Positions 53,576 through 63,167 of a DNA stretch of 64,000 bases are shown here, in pieces. Numbering within the stretch: the first letter of the stretch is position 1; each line of letters starts with the position of its first letter. Under the pieces are notes generated by a model. It worked only from the letters and a program-made list of their open reading frames with translations. It did no database searches and was not told the DNA's origin. The position numbers were made by a program, and so were the translations under genes. Source of the DNA: Tissierellales bacterium (GTDB lineage: Bacteria; Bacillota; Clostridia; Tissierellales; VENL01); NCBI GenBank assembly GCA_028280805.1, contig JANQLB010000118.1:1-64000 (forward strand). Reading direction: 5' to 3'.

Positions 53576-53754
53576 AATAATTGCTCCTTCCTATTTCTCA
53601 TCGCTTAATAATTATTATACTATATTTTGTCCGATAGCTTACAATTTTAAAACTTATCTTCCTTGAGTCTTCGTTAAGAATTGTATAACTCCTTTATAAG
53701 ACGACTCTTCATTCAGACAAAAAGCATCATCTTCAATAAGTCCTACTTTATATA

Positions 53755-54450
53755 CTAGACCATATTTTTCTCTTTTAAACTAACAAATTGTCCATCTCCA
53801 ATAATCAAATGATCTAAAACTCTAATTCCTATTATATTGCCGCACTCAACCAGCCTTTTAGTAACTTTTAAATCTTCCTTACTTGGATTAGGGTCTCCGC
53901 TAGGATGATTATGAACTAAAATAATGGATGCTGAGCTTCTCTTAATAGCAATATTAAAAACTTCTCTAGGATGTACTATTGAAGCATTAAGACTTCCAAC
54001 TGATATATTCTCAATAGCTATCACTTGATTTTTTGTATCTAACAGTACTATTTTAAAAAATTCTTTTTTTAAATATCTCATCTCTTCCATTAGTATACCT
54101 GTTACATCTGTTGGAGATGTAACTTTAACCTTATTTCCTCCATTAGAGGCAGCCATCCTCTTTGCTAATTCTAATGCAGACAAAATCTGTGATGCCTTAC
54201 ATTTTCCTATACCTTTGATTTTAGTAAATTCTTCAAACGAAAGTTCAGTCAAAAACTTAAGTCCTCTTTTATCAATGGACAATAGATTTTGTGCAATTTC
54301 AATAGCTGTTTTTTGTTTATTACCTGTTCTAATAATTATTGCCAAAAGTTCTGAATCCGATAAGACCTTTGGACCATATTTAAATAATTTTTCTCTTGGT
54401 CTTTCATCTTCCGGTAAATCCTTAATAGTATAGTTTTGACTTTTAGACAT
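53755..54450 (-). CDS. radC: DNA repair protein RadC (JAB-domain)
   Basis: A 231-residue protein with an N-terminal helix-hairpin-helix (FTKIKGIGKCKASQILSALE) and a C-terminal JAB/MPN domain carrying HNHPSGDPNPSKED and an upstream Glu. Its biochemical role is unresolved despite the name. The start at 54450 (MSKSQNYT) follows GGGGGAAAAT. Confidence 0.93.
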   Translation of the reverse strand: MSKSQNYTIKDLPEDERPREKLFKYGPKVLSDSELLAIIIRTGNKQKTAIEIAQNLLSIDKRGLKFLTELSFEEFTKIKGIGKCKASQILSALELAKRMAASNGGNKVKVTSPTDVTGILMEEMRYLKKEFFKIVLLDTKNQVIAIENISVGSLNASIVHPREVFNIAIKRSSASIILVHNHPSGDPNPSKEDLKVTKRLVECGNIIGIRVLDHLIIGDGQFVSLKEKNMV

Positions 54451-54540
54451 ATTTTCCCCCAAAAATTTTTATTTTATATAAATAAATTATAAAGAATAAA
54501 ACAGGGAAATATCAAGAGAATATTTATATTTATTTAAATA

Positions 54541-55122
54541 TTATAATAATTCTAATCCAAAATACTTACCTAGCAAGCTGTCTACTTTTGCAATCGGAAG
54601 ACCTACAACGTTTGAATATGAACCCTCTACCCATTCTACCAGTACAGAGCCATATCCTTGTATAGCATAGCCTCCGGCTTTATCCTTGTATTCATCAGTT
54701 TTTAAATATGACTTTAGCTTGTCATGTGTCATATGCCTAAATCTAACCTTAGTTTCACAATAGTCAATAATTTTTTTATTAGTTCCTGCTTGAATAATAC
54801 ATATTCCGGTTATTACGGAATGAATACATCCATTTAAAATACCAAGCATATTAAGAGCATCGTCATAATCCTTTGGCTTGCCAAAAATAGTGTTATTCAT
54901 ATAAACAACAGTATCTGCTCCCAGAACTATTTCATTATTATTAAATCTATTTGATACATCTAAAGCTTTTTGGAATGCTAAAGACATAGAAACCTGCTTA
55001 GGATCTTCGTCGTTTCTAACTACTTCGTCAATATTACTTGTGCAAATATCAAAGCTTATATCAAATATACTCAAAAGCTCCCTTCTTCGTGGTGAAGCAG
55101 AAGCTAATATTAACTTACTCAT
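54541..55122 (-). CDS. maf: Maf-family nucleotide pyrophosphatase
   Basis: A 193-residue house-cleaning dTTP/UTP pyrophosphatase. The N-terminus LILASASPRRRELL is the Maf signature; ADTVVYMNNTIFGKP and GGYAIQGYGS complete the active site. Upstream of radC, as in Bacillus. Confidence 0.95.
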   Translation of the reverse strand: MSKLILASASPRRRELLSIFDISFDICTSNIDEVVRNDEDPKQVSMSLAFQKALDVSNRFNNNEIVLGADTVVYMNNTIFGKPKDYDDALNMLGILNGCIHSVITGICIIQAGTNKKIIDYCETKVRFRHMTHDKLKSYLKTDEYKDKAGGYAIQGYGSVLVEWVEGSYSNVVGLPIAKVDSLLGKYFGLELL

Positions 55123-55138
55123 ATAAATACCTCACAGC

Positions 55139-55390
55139 TTATATTTTTCTATACATTAAATAAGCCAAAATTAAACCTATTGCACTAGCTACATTAACGT
55201 CAATCTTTAAACCAAATACCAAACTTATAACACTTAGGTCTAAGTGTAAAGGAGCATCTAAACCAATAGGATAGCTATAAGATAAAAACGGTACCATATC
55301 TGCCAATAAGTCTCCTATAACGCCTCCTATTACAATCCCTATTGCAAGCAAAATTAGTAATATTAAAGTACTTTTACCATTTGACCTCAC
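55139..55390 (-). CDS. DUF4321 membrane protein
   Basis: An 83-residue protein with two transmembrane segments. The pattern GIVIGGVIGDLLAD...PLHLDLSVISLVFGL matches DUF4321, small membrane proteins common beside maf in clostridia. GTG start with AAGGAGGAG. Function unknown. Confidence 0.8.
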   Translation of the reverse strand: MRSNGKSTLILLILLAIGIVIGGVIGDLLADMVPFLSYSYPIGLDAPLHLDLSVISLVFGLKIDVNVASAIGLILAYLMYRKI

Positions 55391-55409
55391 TATTTACTCC
55401 TCCTTTTGT

Positions 55410-55925
55410 CTAAGTTATAATCTTAAAAAAATTTTTTTCAAAATTCTTACTTATAAATATGGAACTAAGTCCAACAAAATATCCTGTAAAAAGACTTACC
55501 AAAGACATTACAGGTAAGTAAGAAAATATCTTTATGTTCTCCATAATGATACTTGCAACTGCAATTTGTGCAAAATTATGACTCATGGCTCCGAAAATAC
55601 TAACTCCAATTAAACTAAAATAATTATTAAAATGTTTATAAACTATATACATTACAATAGAGCTTAGTATTGCACCTGATAAACTATAAAATAAGCCTGA
55701 AAAGCTTCCAGTAGCCATTGCAAAAGAAAGACTCTTTAATACCGCAACAGTAAATCCGGCTTTAAATCCAAATACAACTAAAGTTGTAAGAACCACTATA
55801 TTTGATAATCCAAGTTTAGCACCCGGAGCTACGAAAGGCACTGGAATAGTTGACTCAATTATGTTAAGGGCCAGTCCTAAAGATACTAATAAAGATAAAA
55901 AAACTATCTTCTTAATTTTATTCAT
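55410..55925 (-). CDS. Gx-transporter / heptaprenyl-synthase-component-I-like protein (EetB-like)
   Basis: A 171-residue integral membrane protein of the Gx transporter family, earlier called heptaprenyl diphosphate synthase component I. Recognised by LNIIESTIPVPFVAPGAKLG and SNIVVLTTLVVFGFKAG. Its fold resembles ECF substrate components. It directly follows the NusG-II gene. The same two families are, from memory, those of EetB and EetA in Gram-positive extracellular electron transfer. Confidence 0.85.
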   Translation of the reverse strand: MNKIKKIVFLSLLVSLGLALNIIESTIPVPFVAPGAKLGLSNIVVLTTLVVFGFKAGFTVAVLKSLSFAMATGSFSGLFYSLSGAILSSIVMYIVYKHFNNYFSLIGVSIFGAMSHNFAQIAVASIIMENIKIFSYLPVMSLVSLFTGYFVGLSSIFISKNFEKNFFKIIT

Positions 55926-55941
55926 CTATTTCACACTTTCT

Positions 55942-56334
55942 TTAATAGCTAATATAATCATAGTCTTTTTCTGTTTCATTTACACTAATAATCTGTACTA
56001 CAAATCTATTAGGTAAACATACTATAATTTCACCGGGACTCGAAATCCAACCTTGTTTTACGTCTAATTTGTCAGGGCAGTCTGCTTCTATTACCCTTAC
56101 TCTTTCTTCTCCAATTTCAATGACATTATGACCAAAATCAGTATTAAACTCAATAATCTTACCTACCATATTAGGACCAAAAGAAATTTTTTTATATTCC
56201 TCTCCATTAACTTCAACAACAATATACTTTTGACCTTCATTAAAAGCACTATATTTTACAAAATATAAACCTATTAAACTGGAGATTATTATAAAGATTA
56301 TTAAAAACTTGTCCCACTTAGTCATTTTTGTCAT
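55942..56334 (-). CDS. NusG domain II-containing protein (EetA-like)
   Basis: A 130-residue membrane-anchored protein: one transmembrane segment (about 8-26, KFLIIFIIISSLIGLYFV) then a NusG-II beta domain (IVVEVNGEEYKKISF, HNVIEIGEERVRVIEADCPDKLDVKQGWI, shown in parts) with the family's conserved CPDK.C-type core ending in ICLPN-like IVCLPNRFVVQI. ATG at 56334 is preferred, nine bases after GAGGGA. Lies just after the rnf terminator. Confidence 0.8.
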   Translation of the reverse strand: MTKMTKWDKFLIIFIIISSLIGLYFVKYSAFNEGQKYIVVEVNGEEYKKISFGPNMVGKIIEFNTDFGHNVIEIGEERVRVIEADCPDKLDVKQGWISSPGEIIVCLPNRFVVQIISVNETEKDYDYISY

Positions 56335-56456
56335 AAAATACATTCCCTCTTTGTCAATGAGCTTTTTTATCATATATTTAAAAATGGACATAAAGACCCA
56401 CAATCCTAGTTTAACACTTATGTTTATTATTTACAAGTTACAATTTTTTCATAATG

Positions 56457-56484
56457 AAAAAAATCGAGCAAGCTCGATTTTTTT
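56457..56484 (-). terminator. Terminator at the end of rnfCDGEAB
   Basis: AAAAAAATCGAGCTTGCTCGATTTTTTT on the minus strand: a 7-bp stem plus a T tract, overlapping the last bases of the rnfB stop codon. Confidence 0.88.
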
Positions 56485-57460
56485 ACTTCATTTCTATTGC
56501 ATCCTTAGGACATTTTTCATAACATACACTGCAACCAATACATTTATCATCCAATACCTTATGAAGTCCTTTTAATTCTCCCTCAATTGCATCTACAGGG
56601 CATTTCTTAGCACAGATAGTACATCCGATACATTTATCATCAATTATAACTGCTTTTTTTCTATTGTCGAAATCAGCCCAGATTGCTTTTGTTGGACACT
56701 TTTCAGCACATAACATACAGTTAGTACACTTTTCATAATCTATCTTAGCTAAACTATCTTCAAATTTTATAGCATCAAAAGGACATTTCTTAACGCATAT
56801 TTTACAGCCGATACATCCAACACTACACTTAACTTTAACCTCTTTACCAAACTCTTTACTGTTACAATCAACAGCTACTTTTTGGGAATGAGGAATCATT
56901 TCGATAACATCTTTAGGACATTCAACCACACATTTCTCACAGGCTGTACATTTTTCCTCATCTATCTTAGCTAATCCATTATCTATATATACAGCATCAA
57001 AAGGACAGACATCTACACATGTTCCAAGTCCTAAACAACCGAATTCACAGGCTTTACTACCACCTTGCACCATAATTGCAGCCTTACAGTCTTTCATGCC
57101 TTCATAATTAAATTTTTCACGTGCATTACAATCCGTACCGTTACAAATAACTCTAGCAATTCTTTTTTCTCCGGCTTCTGCATTTACACCCATTATATTA
57201 CCGAGGTTTTCAGTACAATCCGCTCCACCTACCGGACATCCATTTACAGGAGCTTTTCCAGCAGCTACTGCCTCGGCAAATGCACCACATCCCGGGTATG
57301 CACATGCACCACAGTTTGCCCCCGGTAAAGCTTTGTTAATTGCCTCAACTTTAGGGTCAACCTCAACAGCAAAAACTCTTGAAGCAATTGCAAGTCCTAT
57401 TCCAAAAACAAGCCCCAAACCAGCTAGGGCTAATACCGGATCTAATATAGTTTCAATCAT
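56483..57460 (-). CDS. rnfB: Rnf complex subunit RnfB
   Basis: A 325-residue Fe-S protein that takes electrons from ferredoxin into the Rnf complex. An N-terminal membrane anchor precedes the NCGACAYPGC motif (residues about 45-55). Six ferredoxin-type CxxCxxCxxxC motifs follow, including CTACEKCVVECP, CIGCKICVKKCP, CTNCMLCAEKCP, CIGCTICAKKCP and CIGCSVCYEKCP. This extended clostridial RnfB carries more clusters than the E. coli RsxB type. The second ATG (57460) is chosen for its spacing to GGAGGTGA. Last gene of the operon. Confidence 0.96.
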   Translation of the reverse strand: MIETILDPVLALAGLGLVFGIGLAIASRVFAVEVDPKVEAINKALPGANCGACAYPGCGAFAEAVAAGKAPVNGCPVGGADCTENLGNIMGVNAEAGEKRIARVICNGTDCNAREKFNYEGMKDCKAAIMVQGGSKACEFGCLGLGTCVDVCPFDAVYIDNGLAKIDEEKCTACEKCVVECPKDVIEMIPHSQKVAVDCNSKEFGKEVKVKCSVGCIGCKICVKKCPFDAIKFEDSLAKIDYEKCTNCMLCAEKCPTKAIWADFDNRKKAVIIDDKCIGCTICAKKCPVDAIEGELKGLHKVLDDKCIGCSVCYEKCPKDAIEMK

Positions 57461-57473
57461 TTCCATTCACCTC

Positions 57474-58052
57474 CTATAAAACTGACAGCCCTTGGAATCC
57501 TAGAAAAGCAACAGACATTAAACCTGCTGTAATCAATGCTATAGGAAAACCTTTTAAACATTCCGGAACGTCTGCCAGTGCTAATCTCTCTCTAATACCT
57601 GCAAACAATACTATAGCTATCATAAAACCTATAGAAGCTCCAATTGCATGAGTAATGGTTTTCATTAATGTATATTTTTCTTGAATATTTAATATTGCTA
57701 AACCAAGTACAGCACAATTTGTCGTAATAAGCGGTAAATAAACTCCTAAGGCGTCATATAAGCCCGGACTTGCCTTTTTAACAAACAATTCAACAAACTG
57801 TACTAAAGAAGCAATTACTAGTATAAAAGCAATGGTCTGTAGATATTCTATACCTAAATTAACTAAAACTAAACGATGTATTAAATATGTTATAATTGAT
57901 GCTAATGTCATAACAAAGGTTACTGCCATGCCCATCCCAAAAGCCGTTTCTACTTGTTTAGAGACTCCTAGGAATGGACATATACCTAAGAACCTTGCCA
58001 AAACAAAATTATTAACAAGTATAGCACTAACTAAAATCGCAACAAATTCCAT
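57474..58052 (-). CDS. rnfA: Rnf complex subunit RnfA
   Basis: A 192-residue, six-helix membrane subunit of the Rnf ion pump. The signature NNFVLARFLGICPFLGVSK near the N-terminus holds the conserved Cys of the membrane Fe-S site shared with RnfE. Follows rnfE by a few bases. Confidence 0.96.
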   Translation of the reverse strand: MEFVAILVSAILVNNFVLARFLGICPFLGVSKQVETAFGMGMAVTFVMTLASIITYLIHRLVLVNLGIEYLQTIAFILVIASLVQFVELFVKKASPGLYDALGVYLPLITTNCAVLGLAILNIQEKYTLMKTITHAIGASIGFMIAIVLFAGIRERLALADVPECLKGFPIALITAGLMSVAFLGFQGLSVL

Positions 58053-58064
58053 CTATGTCCCTCC

Positions 58065-58667
58065 TTAAGCTCTGGTAGCTTTTTTATTTTTAAACCAGTT
58101 TAATAACGCTACTAATATCCCTAGGGCTATAAAAGCACCCGGTGGTAATATCATAATAAGTGCAGGCTCAAAAGATTTTCCAAAAAGATCAAGTCCAAAT
58201 ACGCTTCCTGCTCCAAACAATTCTCTTACAATGCCTAAAATTGTAAGTGCAAGGGTAAACCCAATACCCATACCTAATCCATCAATTATTGATTTAAAAG
58301 GTTTATTTTTTGATGCAAAAGATTCAGCTCTTCCAAGTATTAGACAATTAACAACAATTAAGGGAATAAATAAACCTAATGATTTATAAAGGTTAATCGC
58401 ATAAGCATTCATCAACATATCTATTAATGTAACAAATGTAGCTATAACAACAATGAAGGATGGTATACGAATCTTATCAGGTATGAAATTTCTCATAAGA
58501 GATATAACCAGATTAGACCCCAATAAAACTGCTGTTGTAGCTAGACCCATACCCATACCGTCTATAGCCGTAGTTGTAACAGCTAATGCTGGACACATTC
58601 CAAGAAGCTGGACAAATACAGGATTTTCCTTTCCTATACCGTTCTTAAAAGTTTTTAACAAACTCAT
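58065..58667 (-). CDS. rnfE: Rnf complex subunit RnfE
   Basis: A 200-residue membrane subunit homologous to RnfA. NPVFVQLLGMCPALAVTT holds the conserved Cys paired with that of RnfA. The ribosome-binding site GGAGGTGAAATA is strong. Confidence 0.96.
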   Translation of the reverse strand: MSLLKTFKNGIGKENPVFVQLLGMCPALAVTTTAIDGMGMGLATTAVLLGSNLVISLMRNFIPDKIRIPSFIVVIATFVTLIDMLMNAYAINLYKSLGLFIPLIVVNCLILGRAESFASKNKPFKSIIDGLGMGIGFTLALTILGIVRELFGAGSVFGLDLFGKSFEPALIMILPPGAFIALGILVALLNWFKNKKATRA

Positions 58668-58693
58668 TATTTCACCTCCGACTTAAAGTAAAT

Positions 58694-59284
58694 CTATTTT
58701 AAAAGCCCAGTATTAAATACTTCTCTTGCAGTATTTACAGCCCTAATTACAGAATCACAGCTTATAGTTGCTCCGCCAAGGGCTTGAATTTCACTGCTAT
58801 CAGGTTTTGGCGATACTTTAGTTCTAATAATTTCTTCTTGAGTATTTTTCCCTTCAAACTGACTTTGAAAGCCTTCACCTGTAATATTAGCACCTAGACC
58901 CGGAGTTTCCTTATGATTAACAACTTTAACTGAAATTATCTTTCCATCTGTAGAAATTCCCGTAATAACTTCTATGGCTCCAGCATATCCACCAAAATCA
59001 ACGGTTTTTATTGCATACCCTGCAAGATTATTACCAGTATATCCCTCGTAAACTTCTAATACATTTTCATACTCAGCTTGAATATCTTTAAGACTTTGTT
59101 CATCTATTGATTTAACAATATCTGTATCAGACAATTTTAATACTCCTTTTCTAGCTTCACTACTAAGATTTTCTTCAACCTCTATAATGCCATCTCCTGT
59201 TAACCAATTAGTAAGTCCAAGAACTACAGCAGATACAGCACATATTAGAAGTAAAATCAGTCCTAACTTAATTACTTCACGCAC
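58694..59284 (-). CDS. rnfG: Rnf complex subunit RnfG (flavoprotein)
   Basis: A 196-residue subunit with one N-terminal transmembrane segment and an outside FMN-binding domain. The covalent FMN site is LGGATISCDSV, with Thr as the flavinylated residue. GTG start with GGAGGTGAAGTAA. The ApbE enzyme encoded at 40780 is the likely flavinylating partner. Confidence 0.95.
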   Translation of the reverse strand: MREVIKLGLILLLICAVSAVVLGLTNWLTGDGIIEVEENLSSEARKGVLKLSDTDIVKSIDEQSLKDIQAEYENVLEVYEGYTGNNLAGYAIKTVDFGGYAGAIEVITGISTDGKIISVKVVNHKETPGLGANITGEGFQSQFEGKNTQEEIIRTKVSPKPDSSEIQALGGATISCDSVIRAVNTAREVFNTGLLK

Positions 59285-60247
59285 TTACTTCACCTCCCCA
59301 AATACTTTGGGTTTAGTATATTTATCTATTAAAGGTGCAGCTAAATTCATTAATAATATTGCATATGATACACCTTCCGGATAACCGCCTTGAAGTCTAA
59401 TAACAATAGTAATCAATCCACAACCAATACCAAAAATAACCTGACCTCTTGCTGAAATCGGAGATGATGAATAATCCGTAGCCATATAAAAAGCACCTAA
59501 CATTAATCCACCCGCTAAAATATGATAAATCATTCTTGTAGGATCTAAATCTACTGCAAATGCTTCTCCGAATACTAAGGTAAAAACAGCTACGGTTGCA
59601 ATATAAGTGAAAGGAATTCTCCAATTAATAACGCCTCTATAAAGCAGATAAATACCACCGATTATCAGTAAAAATGCAGATGTTTCACCAAGACAGCCCG
59701 CAACGTTACCAAAGAAAACATCAGTTAAACTTGGTAATGCTGCTTTAGAATCTCCTGAAAGTATAGCCAGCGTAGTTGCAGAACTAACTGCATCAGCACT
59801 AACTTGAGTACCGGGCTGTATCCAATTAGTCATAGTAACAGGCCATGATGCTAAAAGCATTGCTCTAGCGGCTAAAGCAGGGTTCATAAAGTTATGCCCT
59901 AATCCTCCAAATAACTGCTTAACAATGATTATTGCAAAAGCTGAACCGATAACAGGAATCCACCACGGTGCAGTTGGTGGTATATTAAAAGCTACTAATA
60001 AACCAGTAACAGCAGCACTTAAATCATTTATTGAAACGGGTCTGTTCATTACCCTTTGACAAATCCATTCAGATATAACAGCAGCTCCTATAGCTAAACT
60101 TATAAGAATTACAGCATCTAATCCAAAGAACCAAATACTCCCTATGGCTGCCGGCAAAAGTGCAATTAATACATCTAGCATCACTCTGCTAATAGTTTCA
60201 TTAGACCTAAGATGAGGAGATGAAGATGCAATTAAATTATTATCCAT
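59285..60247 (-). CDS. rnfD: Rnf complex subunit RnfD (flavoprotein)
   Basis: A 320-residue polytopic membrane subunit. GHNFMNPALAARAML is a conserved loop, and SSATTLAIL holds the Thr that receives covalent FMN. Together with RnfG it carries electrons across the membrane part of the pump. The stop abuts rnfG. Confidence 0.95.
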   Translation of the reverse strand: MDNNLIASSSPHLRSNETISRVMLDVLIALLPAAIGSIWFFGLDAVILISLAIGAAVISEWICQRVMNRPVSINDLSAAVTGLLVAFNIPPTAPWWIPVIGSAFAIIIVKQLFGGLGHNFMNPALAARAMLLASWPVTMTNWIQPGTQVSADAVSSATTLAILSGDSKAALPSLTDVFFGNVAGCLGETSAFLLIIGGIYLLYRGVINWRIPFTYIATVAVFTLVFGEAFAVDLDPTRMIYHILAGGLMLGAFYMATDYSSSPISARGQVIFGIGCGLITIVIRLQGGYPEGVSYAILLMNLAAPLIDKYTKPKVFGEVK

Positions 60248-60266
60248 TTTATTAACCTCCCATCAA

Positions 60267-61592
60267 CTAGCTTTTCTTTCTTTTAGAAATAATCTCTCTT
60301 TTAGCCATTCGAATAGAGTGTAACAGTGGTCGTTTTGAGGGACATATATATGAACAAGAACCACATTCTATACAGGCTAAAGCTTGATAACCCTCTGCCT
60401 CATCGTACATTCTCTTCATTGAGAACTGACTAATGAACAACGGCTGTAAATTAACCGGGCATATATCAACACATTTTCCACACCTAATACAGGCCTGAGG
60501 ATTAGGAATATGAGCCTCTTTTTCGTTTAGTACAAGAATACCTGAAGTCCCTTTTATTACTGGAACTTCATCAGTGTATTGTGCAATACCCATCATAGGA
60601 CCTCCGGAAATTATCTTTCCGGGTTTTTGCTTATAGCCTCCACACTGTTCAATTATCTCTTTAAAAGAAGTACCTACCTTTACAATAAGATTCTTAGGTT
60701 CTTTTACAGCACTTCCGGTAACAGTAACAACTCTTTCAACCAAAGGCATACCTGTCTCTATGGCATCAGCAACAGCAAAAGCTGTACCAACATTGTTAAC
60801 AATAACACCAACATCCATTGGTAATCCCCCTGAGGGAACTATCCTTCCTGTAGCAGCGTTTATTAACCTCTTCTCGTCTCCTTGCGGATATTTAGTCTTT
60901 AAAACTACTACTTCAATATGAGGATCATTTATTGCTGCCTTTTCCATGATTTCAATTGCATCAGGTTTATTATCTTCAATACCAATATAGCCTTTTCTTA
61001 CACCTACAGCCTTCATAATGGCTTTAAGCCCGAGAACAATTTTTTTAGGACTTTCCAGCATAAGTCTGTGATCTGCAGTTAAATACGGCTCACATTCAGC
61101 ACCATTAAGAATGATTGTGTCTATAGTTTTTTCTGGTGGAGGAGACAGTTTGACAAAAGTAGGGAATCCTGCTCCACCCATTCCAGTAATCCCAGCCTCT
61201 TTAATTATCTCTAATATTTTTTCCTTGCTTAGAGAGTGAAGCTTGCCCTTTGGCTTAACATCCTCGTGTATCTCATTACTACCATCAGATTCAATAACAA
61301 TACTCATTGTATTTGAACCTGTGGAAGAAGGTAATGAAACAATTTTCTTTACAGTACCTGCAATACTTGAGTGAACCGGTGCTGATACAAATGCCTGTGC
61401 ACCACCTATTTTCTGTCCAATTTTTACTTTATCACCCACTTTTACTAAAGGTTCACAAGATGCACCTATATGCTGATGTAAAGGTATAGTTACAATTTGC
61501 GGTTCTTTAGCTCTTTCTACGGCAACGTTTTCCGTAGCTTCTTTAAAGTGCGGGGGATGAATACCACCTCTAAAGGTAAACCTTTTCTTCAT
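60267..61592 (-). CDS. rnfC: Rnf complex subunit RnfC
   Basis: A 441-residue peripheral subunit that binds NADH and FMN. GGAGFPTFVKLSPP and NGAECEPYLTADHRLM are conserved SLBB/Rossmann-like landmarks, and two ferredoxin motifs are present (CIRCGKCVDICP and CIECGSCSYICP). The start at 61592 (MKKRFTF) follows GAGGTGAGAACT. First gene of rnfCDGEAB. Confidence 0.96.
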   Translation of the reverse strand: MKKRFTFRGGIHPPHFKEATENVAVERAKEPQIVTIPLHQHIGASCEPLVKVGDKVKIGQKIGGAQAFVSAPVHSSIAGTVKKIVSLPSSTGSNTMSIVIESDGSNEIHEDVKPKGKLHSLSKEKILEIIKEAGITGMGGAGFPTFVKLSPPPEKTIDTIILNGAECEPYLTADHRLMLESPKKIVLGLKAIMKAVGVRKGYIGIEDNKPDAIEIMEKAAINDPHIEVVVLKTKYPQGDEKRLINAATGRIVPSGGLPMDVGVIVNNVGTAFAVADAIETGMPLVERVVTVTGSAVKEPKNLIVKVGTSFKEIIEQCGGYKQKPGKIISGGPMMGIAQYTDEVPVIKGTSGILVLNEKEAHIPNPQACIRCGKCVDICPVNLQPLFISQFSMKRMYDEAEGYQALACIECGSCSYICPSKRPLLHSIRMAKREIISKRKKS

Positions 61593-61898
61593 AGTTCTCA
61601 CCTCTTATTTTAAAAATTTTGTTATAAAACATAGAAGGTCATTGAGTTCTATTTCTTAGACATTAAGCTTTATAATAATACGTTTATAACCAAAAAAATA
61701 TGCCAAAGTATAGAATCTCAAATATAATAACTCCATAATATAATATCTTAATTAGTCAACACGGCATGTCCATAAAATATTAAAATTAAATAAGTCAAAG
61801 TACATAAATAATACAATCAATACATAATTATAACACAAAATAAAGAACCCAGCAAAGGGTTCTATTATGATTTGTGTGTTTAATTATCAATCTTAAGT
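61593..61898. other. Upstream region of the rnf operon
   Basis: About 300 bases with no gene. It holds the hairpin at 61844-61863 and AT-rich sequence that must include the rnf promoter. Several TTGACT and TATTAT-like hexamers exist but none at correct mutual spacing, so I do not assign one. No Rex-type box was found. Confidence 0.5.
61844..61863 (-). terminator. Hairpin after the ATPase gene
   Basis: AGAACCC (61844-61850) pairs with GGGTTCT (61857-61863) and is followed on the minus strand by TTATTTTG. A weak terminator for the hydrogenase-regulator cassette. Confidence 0.6.
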
Positions 61899-62447
61899 CT
61901 ATGTCAATCTTTTAATCTCTTTAGTATTAGAGTTTATATAATCTTTAATCCAAATTAATACCTCGGGACTCTTTATGCTGACACCATCGAGTATATCTTT
62001 AATTTCTCTGGTGTCTATTGTGAAGCTTTTATCATTGTATTGATGGGTATAAACAATCTCATTGTCCTGACATTGATTAATAATGGCTGTCATTGTTTTT
62101 CCCATATCACCTATAGGAACTCTATCTATATGACTATGTCTAAAACTGAAGTATACTTTTGTTCCAATATTTTTTTGTGATGATATTTTAAAATCCCCAT
62201 CACAGCTTAAGGCTGAAGCTTTTATAAGTGACAGCCCTAAACCAACTTTACGAGTAGTTCTAGTTGTAACAAAGGGATCATCTACCTTCTTTAAAAATTC
62301 TTTATCCATTCCGCTTCCATTATCCTCTATCTCAATAGTTAATATATCTTTTAATACGTTTTCTACAACAGTAATGATTATTAACTTAGCTTTAGCCCTT
62401 ATTGAATTCTCTACCAAATCCAAAATATGAAGTGACAACTCTTTCAT
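61899..62447 (-). CDS. Histidine-kinase-like ATPase (hydrogenase-cassette type)
   Basis: A 182-residue protein. The first half is a GHKL ATPase fold without a phospho-acceptor His domain: DLVENSIRAKA (N box), IEDNGSGMD (G1), TTRKVGLGLSLIKA (G2). The second half is an unassigned domain. Such small ATPases occur with PHP and DRTGG genes beside [FeFe] hydrogenases. Start overlaps the PHP stop (ATGA). Confidence 0.82.
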   Translation of the reverse strand: MKELSLHILDLVENSIRAKAKLIIITVVENVLKDILTIEIEDNGSGMDKEFLKKVDDPFVTTRTTRKVGLGLSLIKASALSCDGDFKISSQKNIGTKVYFSFRHSHIDRVPIGDMGKTMTAIINQCQDNEIVYTHQYNDKSFTIDTREIKDILDGVSIKSPEVLIWIKDYINSNTKEIKRLT

Positions 62448-63166
62448 TGTATATCCTCCGATGTAGATAAATAGTCTATTACAGAATTAATAGTTTTTTC
62501 CTTTGGGTATATAAAAAAATCTCTTTCGTTTATATCTTTTAAATAATGAGCATCAGAATTTCTCATAATTTTATAGTCTTTTAATTTAAATTTGCTGCAA
62601 ATAGATTTAATAAGTTCTTGATTAGAAATTTCAACTGATTTAATGTCTAAATCTATAGGAATAAAGCCTAAAGATGATAATATACTAAATGAGCTTCTAT
62701 CTATATGGGCAGGAATCATTATACCTCCCTTTTCTTTAACAAGTCTATATACTTCATTGATTGTATAAGAGGTACTACTAATTAGTAACTTTTCAACTTT
62801 CCCAAGATAATTGTCGTCTTTATCCATAATAATTTGAGGACCAAAAACCTTTTCATTATTGTATACCTTGGGAAGAGAATCATAAATTAATTCAGAAAAT
62901 TCCAGACCCTTATAAACATCTCTAAAATAACACAAAACATGAACTTCTTCTTTAGTTGTAACCTCCATACCGGGTATAACTATTAAATTATTAGCCTTTG
63001 CAAGCTCTATAACTGCTTTACAATTTAACATGCTGTTATGATCCGTTACGGAAATAACATCCAGTTCCTTTAAACAACACATATTGACTATGTTATTAGG
63101 TGTCATTTCGTCACCACCACAGGGAGACAACACAGAATGTATGTGTAGATCCGCAGCAAGCTTCAT
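62444..63166 (-). CDS. PHP-domain phosphoesterase
   Basis: A 240-residue PHP-superfamily protein. Metal ligands are in ADLHIHSVLSPCGGDEMTP, VTDHNS, IPAHID and RNSDAHYLKDI. PHP proteins are phosphoesterases or trinuclear-metal enzymes; the substrate here is unknown. The start at 63166 (MKLAADLHIHS) is one base after the DRTGG stop. Confidence 0.88.
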   Translation of the reverse strand: MKLAADLHIHSVLSPCGGDEMTPNNIVNMCCLKELDVISVTDHNSMLNCKAVIELAKANNLIVIPGMEVTTKEEVHVLCYFRDVYKGLEFSELIYDSLPKVYNNEKVFGPQIIMDKDDNYLGKVEKLLISSTSYTINEVYRLVKEKGGIMIPAHIDRSSFSILSSLGFIPIDLDIKSVEISNQELIKSICSKFKLKDYKIMRNSDAHYLKDINERDFFIYPKEKTINSVIDYLSTSEDIQ

Positions 63167-63167
63167 T

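Noticed and set aside
53640-53790. A minus-strand frame overlapping the radC end stays open for about 45 codons and reads like protein (VGLIEDDAFCLNEESS).
   Set aside because: It contains no ATG, GTG or TTG and no ribosome-binding site, so I cannot support a gene; it may be a decayed tail.
59397-59624. Minus-strand frame inside rnfD rich in aromatic residues.
   Set aside because: Shadow of rnfD in another frame; no start signal or family.
61602-61760. Promoter and Rex box for the rnf operon.
   Set aside because: TTGACT, TTGGCA and TATTAT hexamers occur, but never with 16-18 base spacing, and the TTGTTATAAAACA stretch lacks the spacing of a Rex site.
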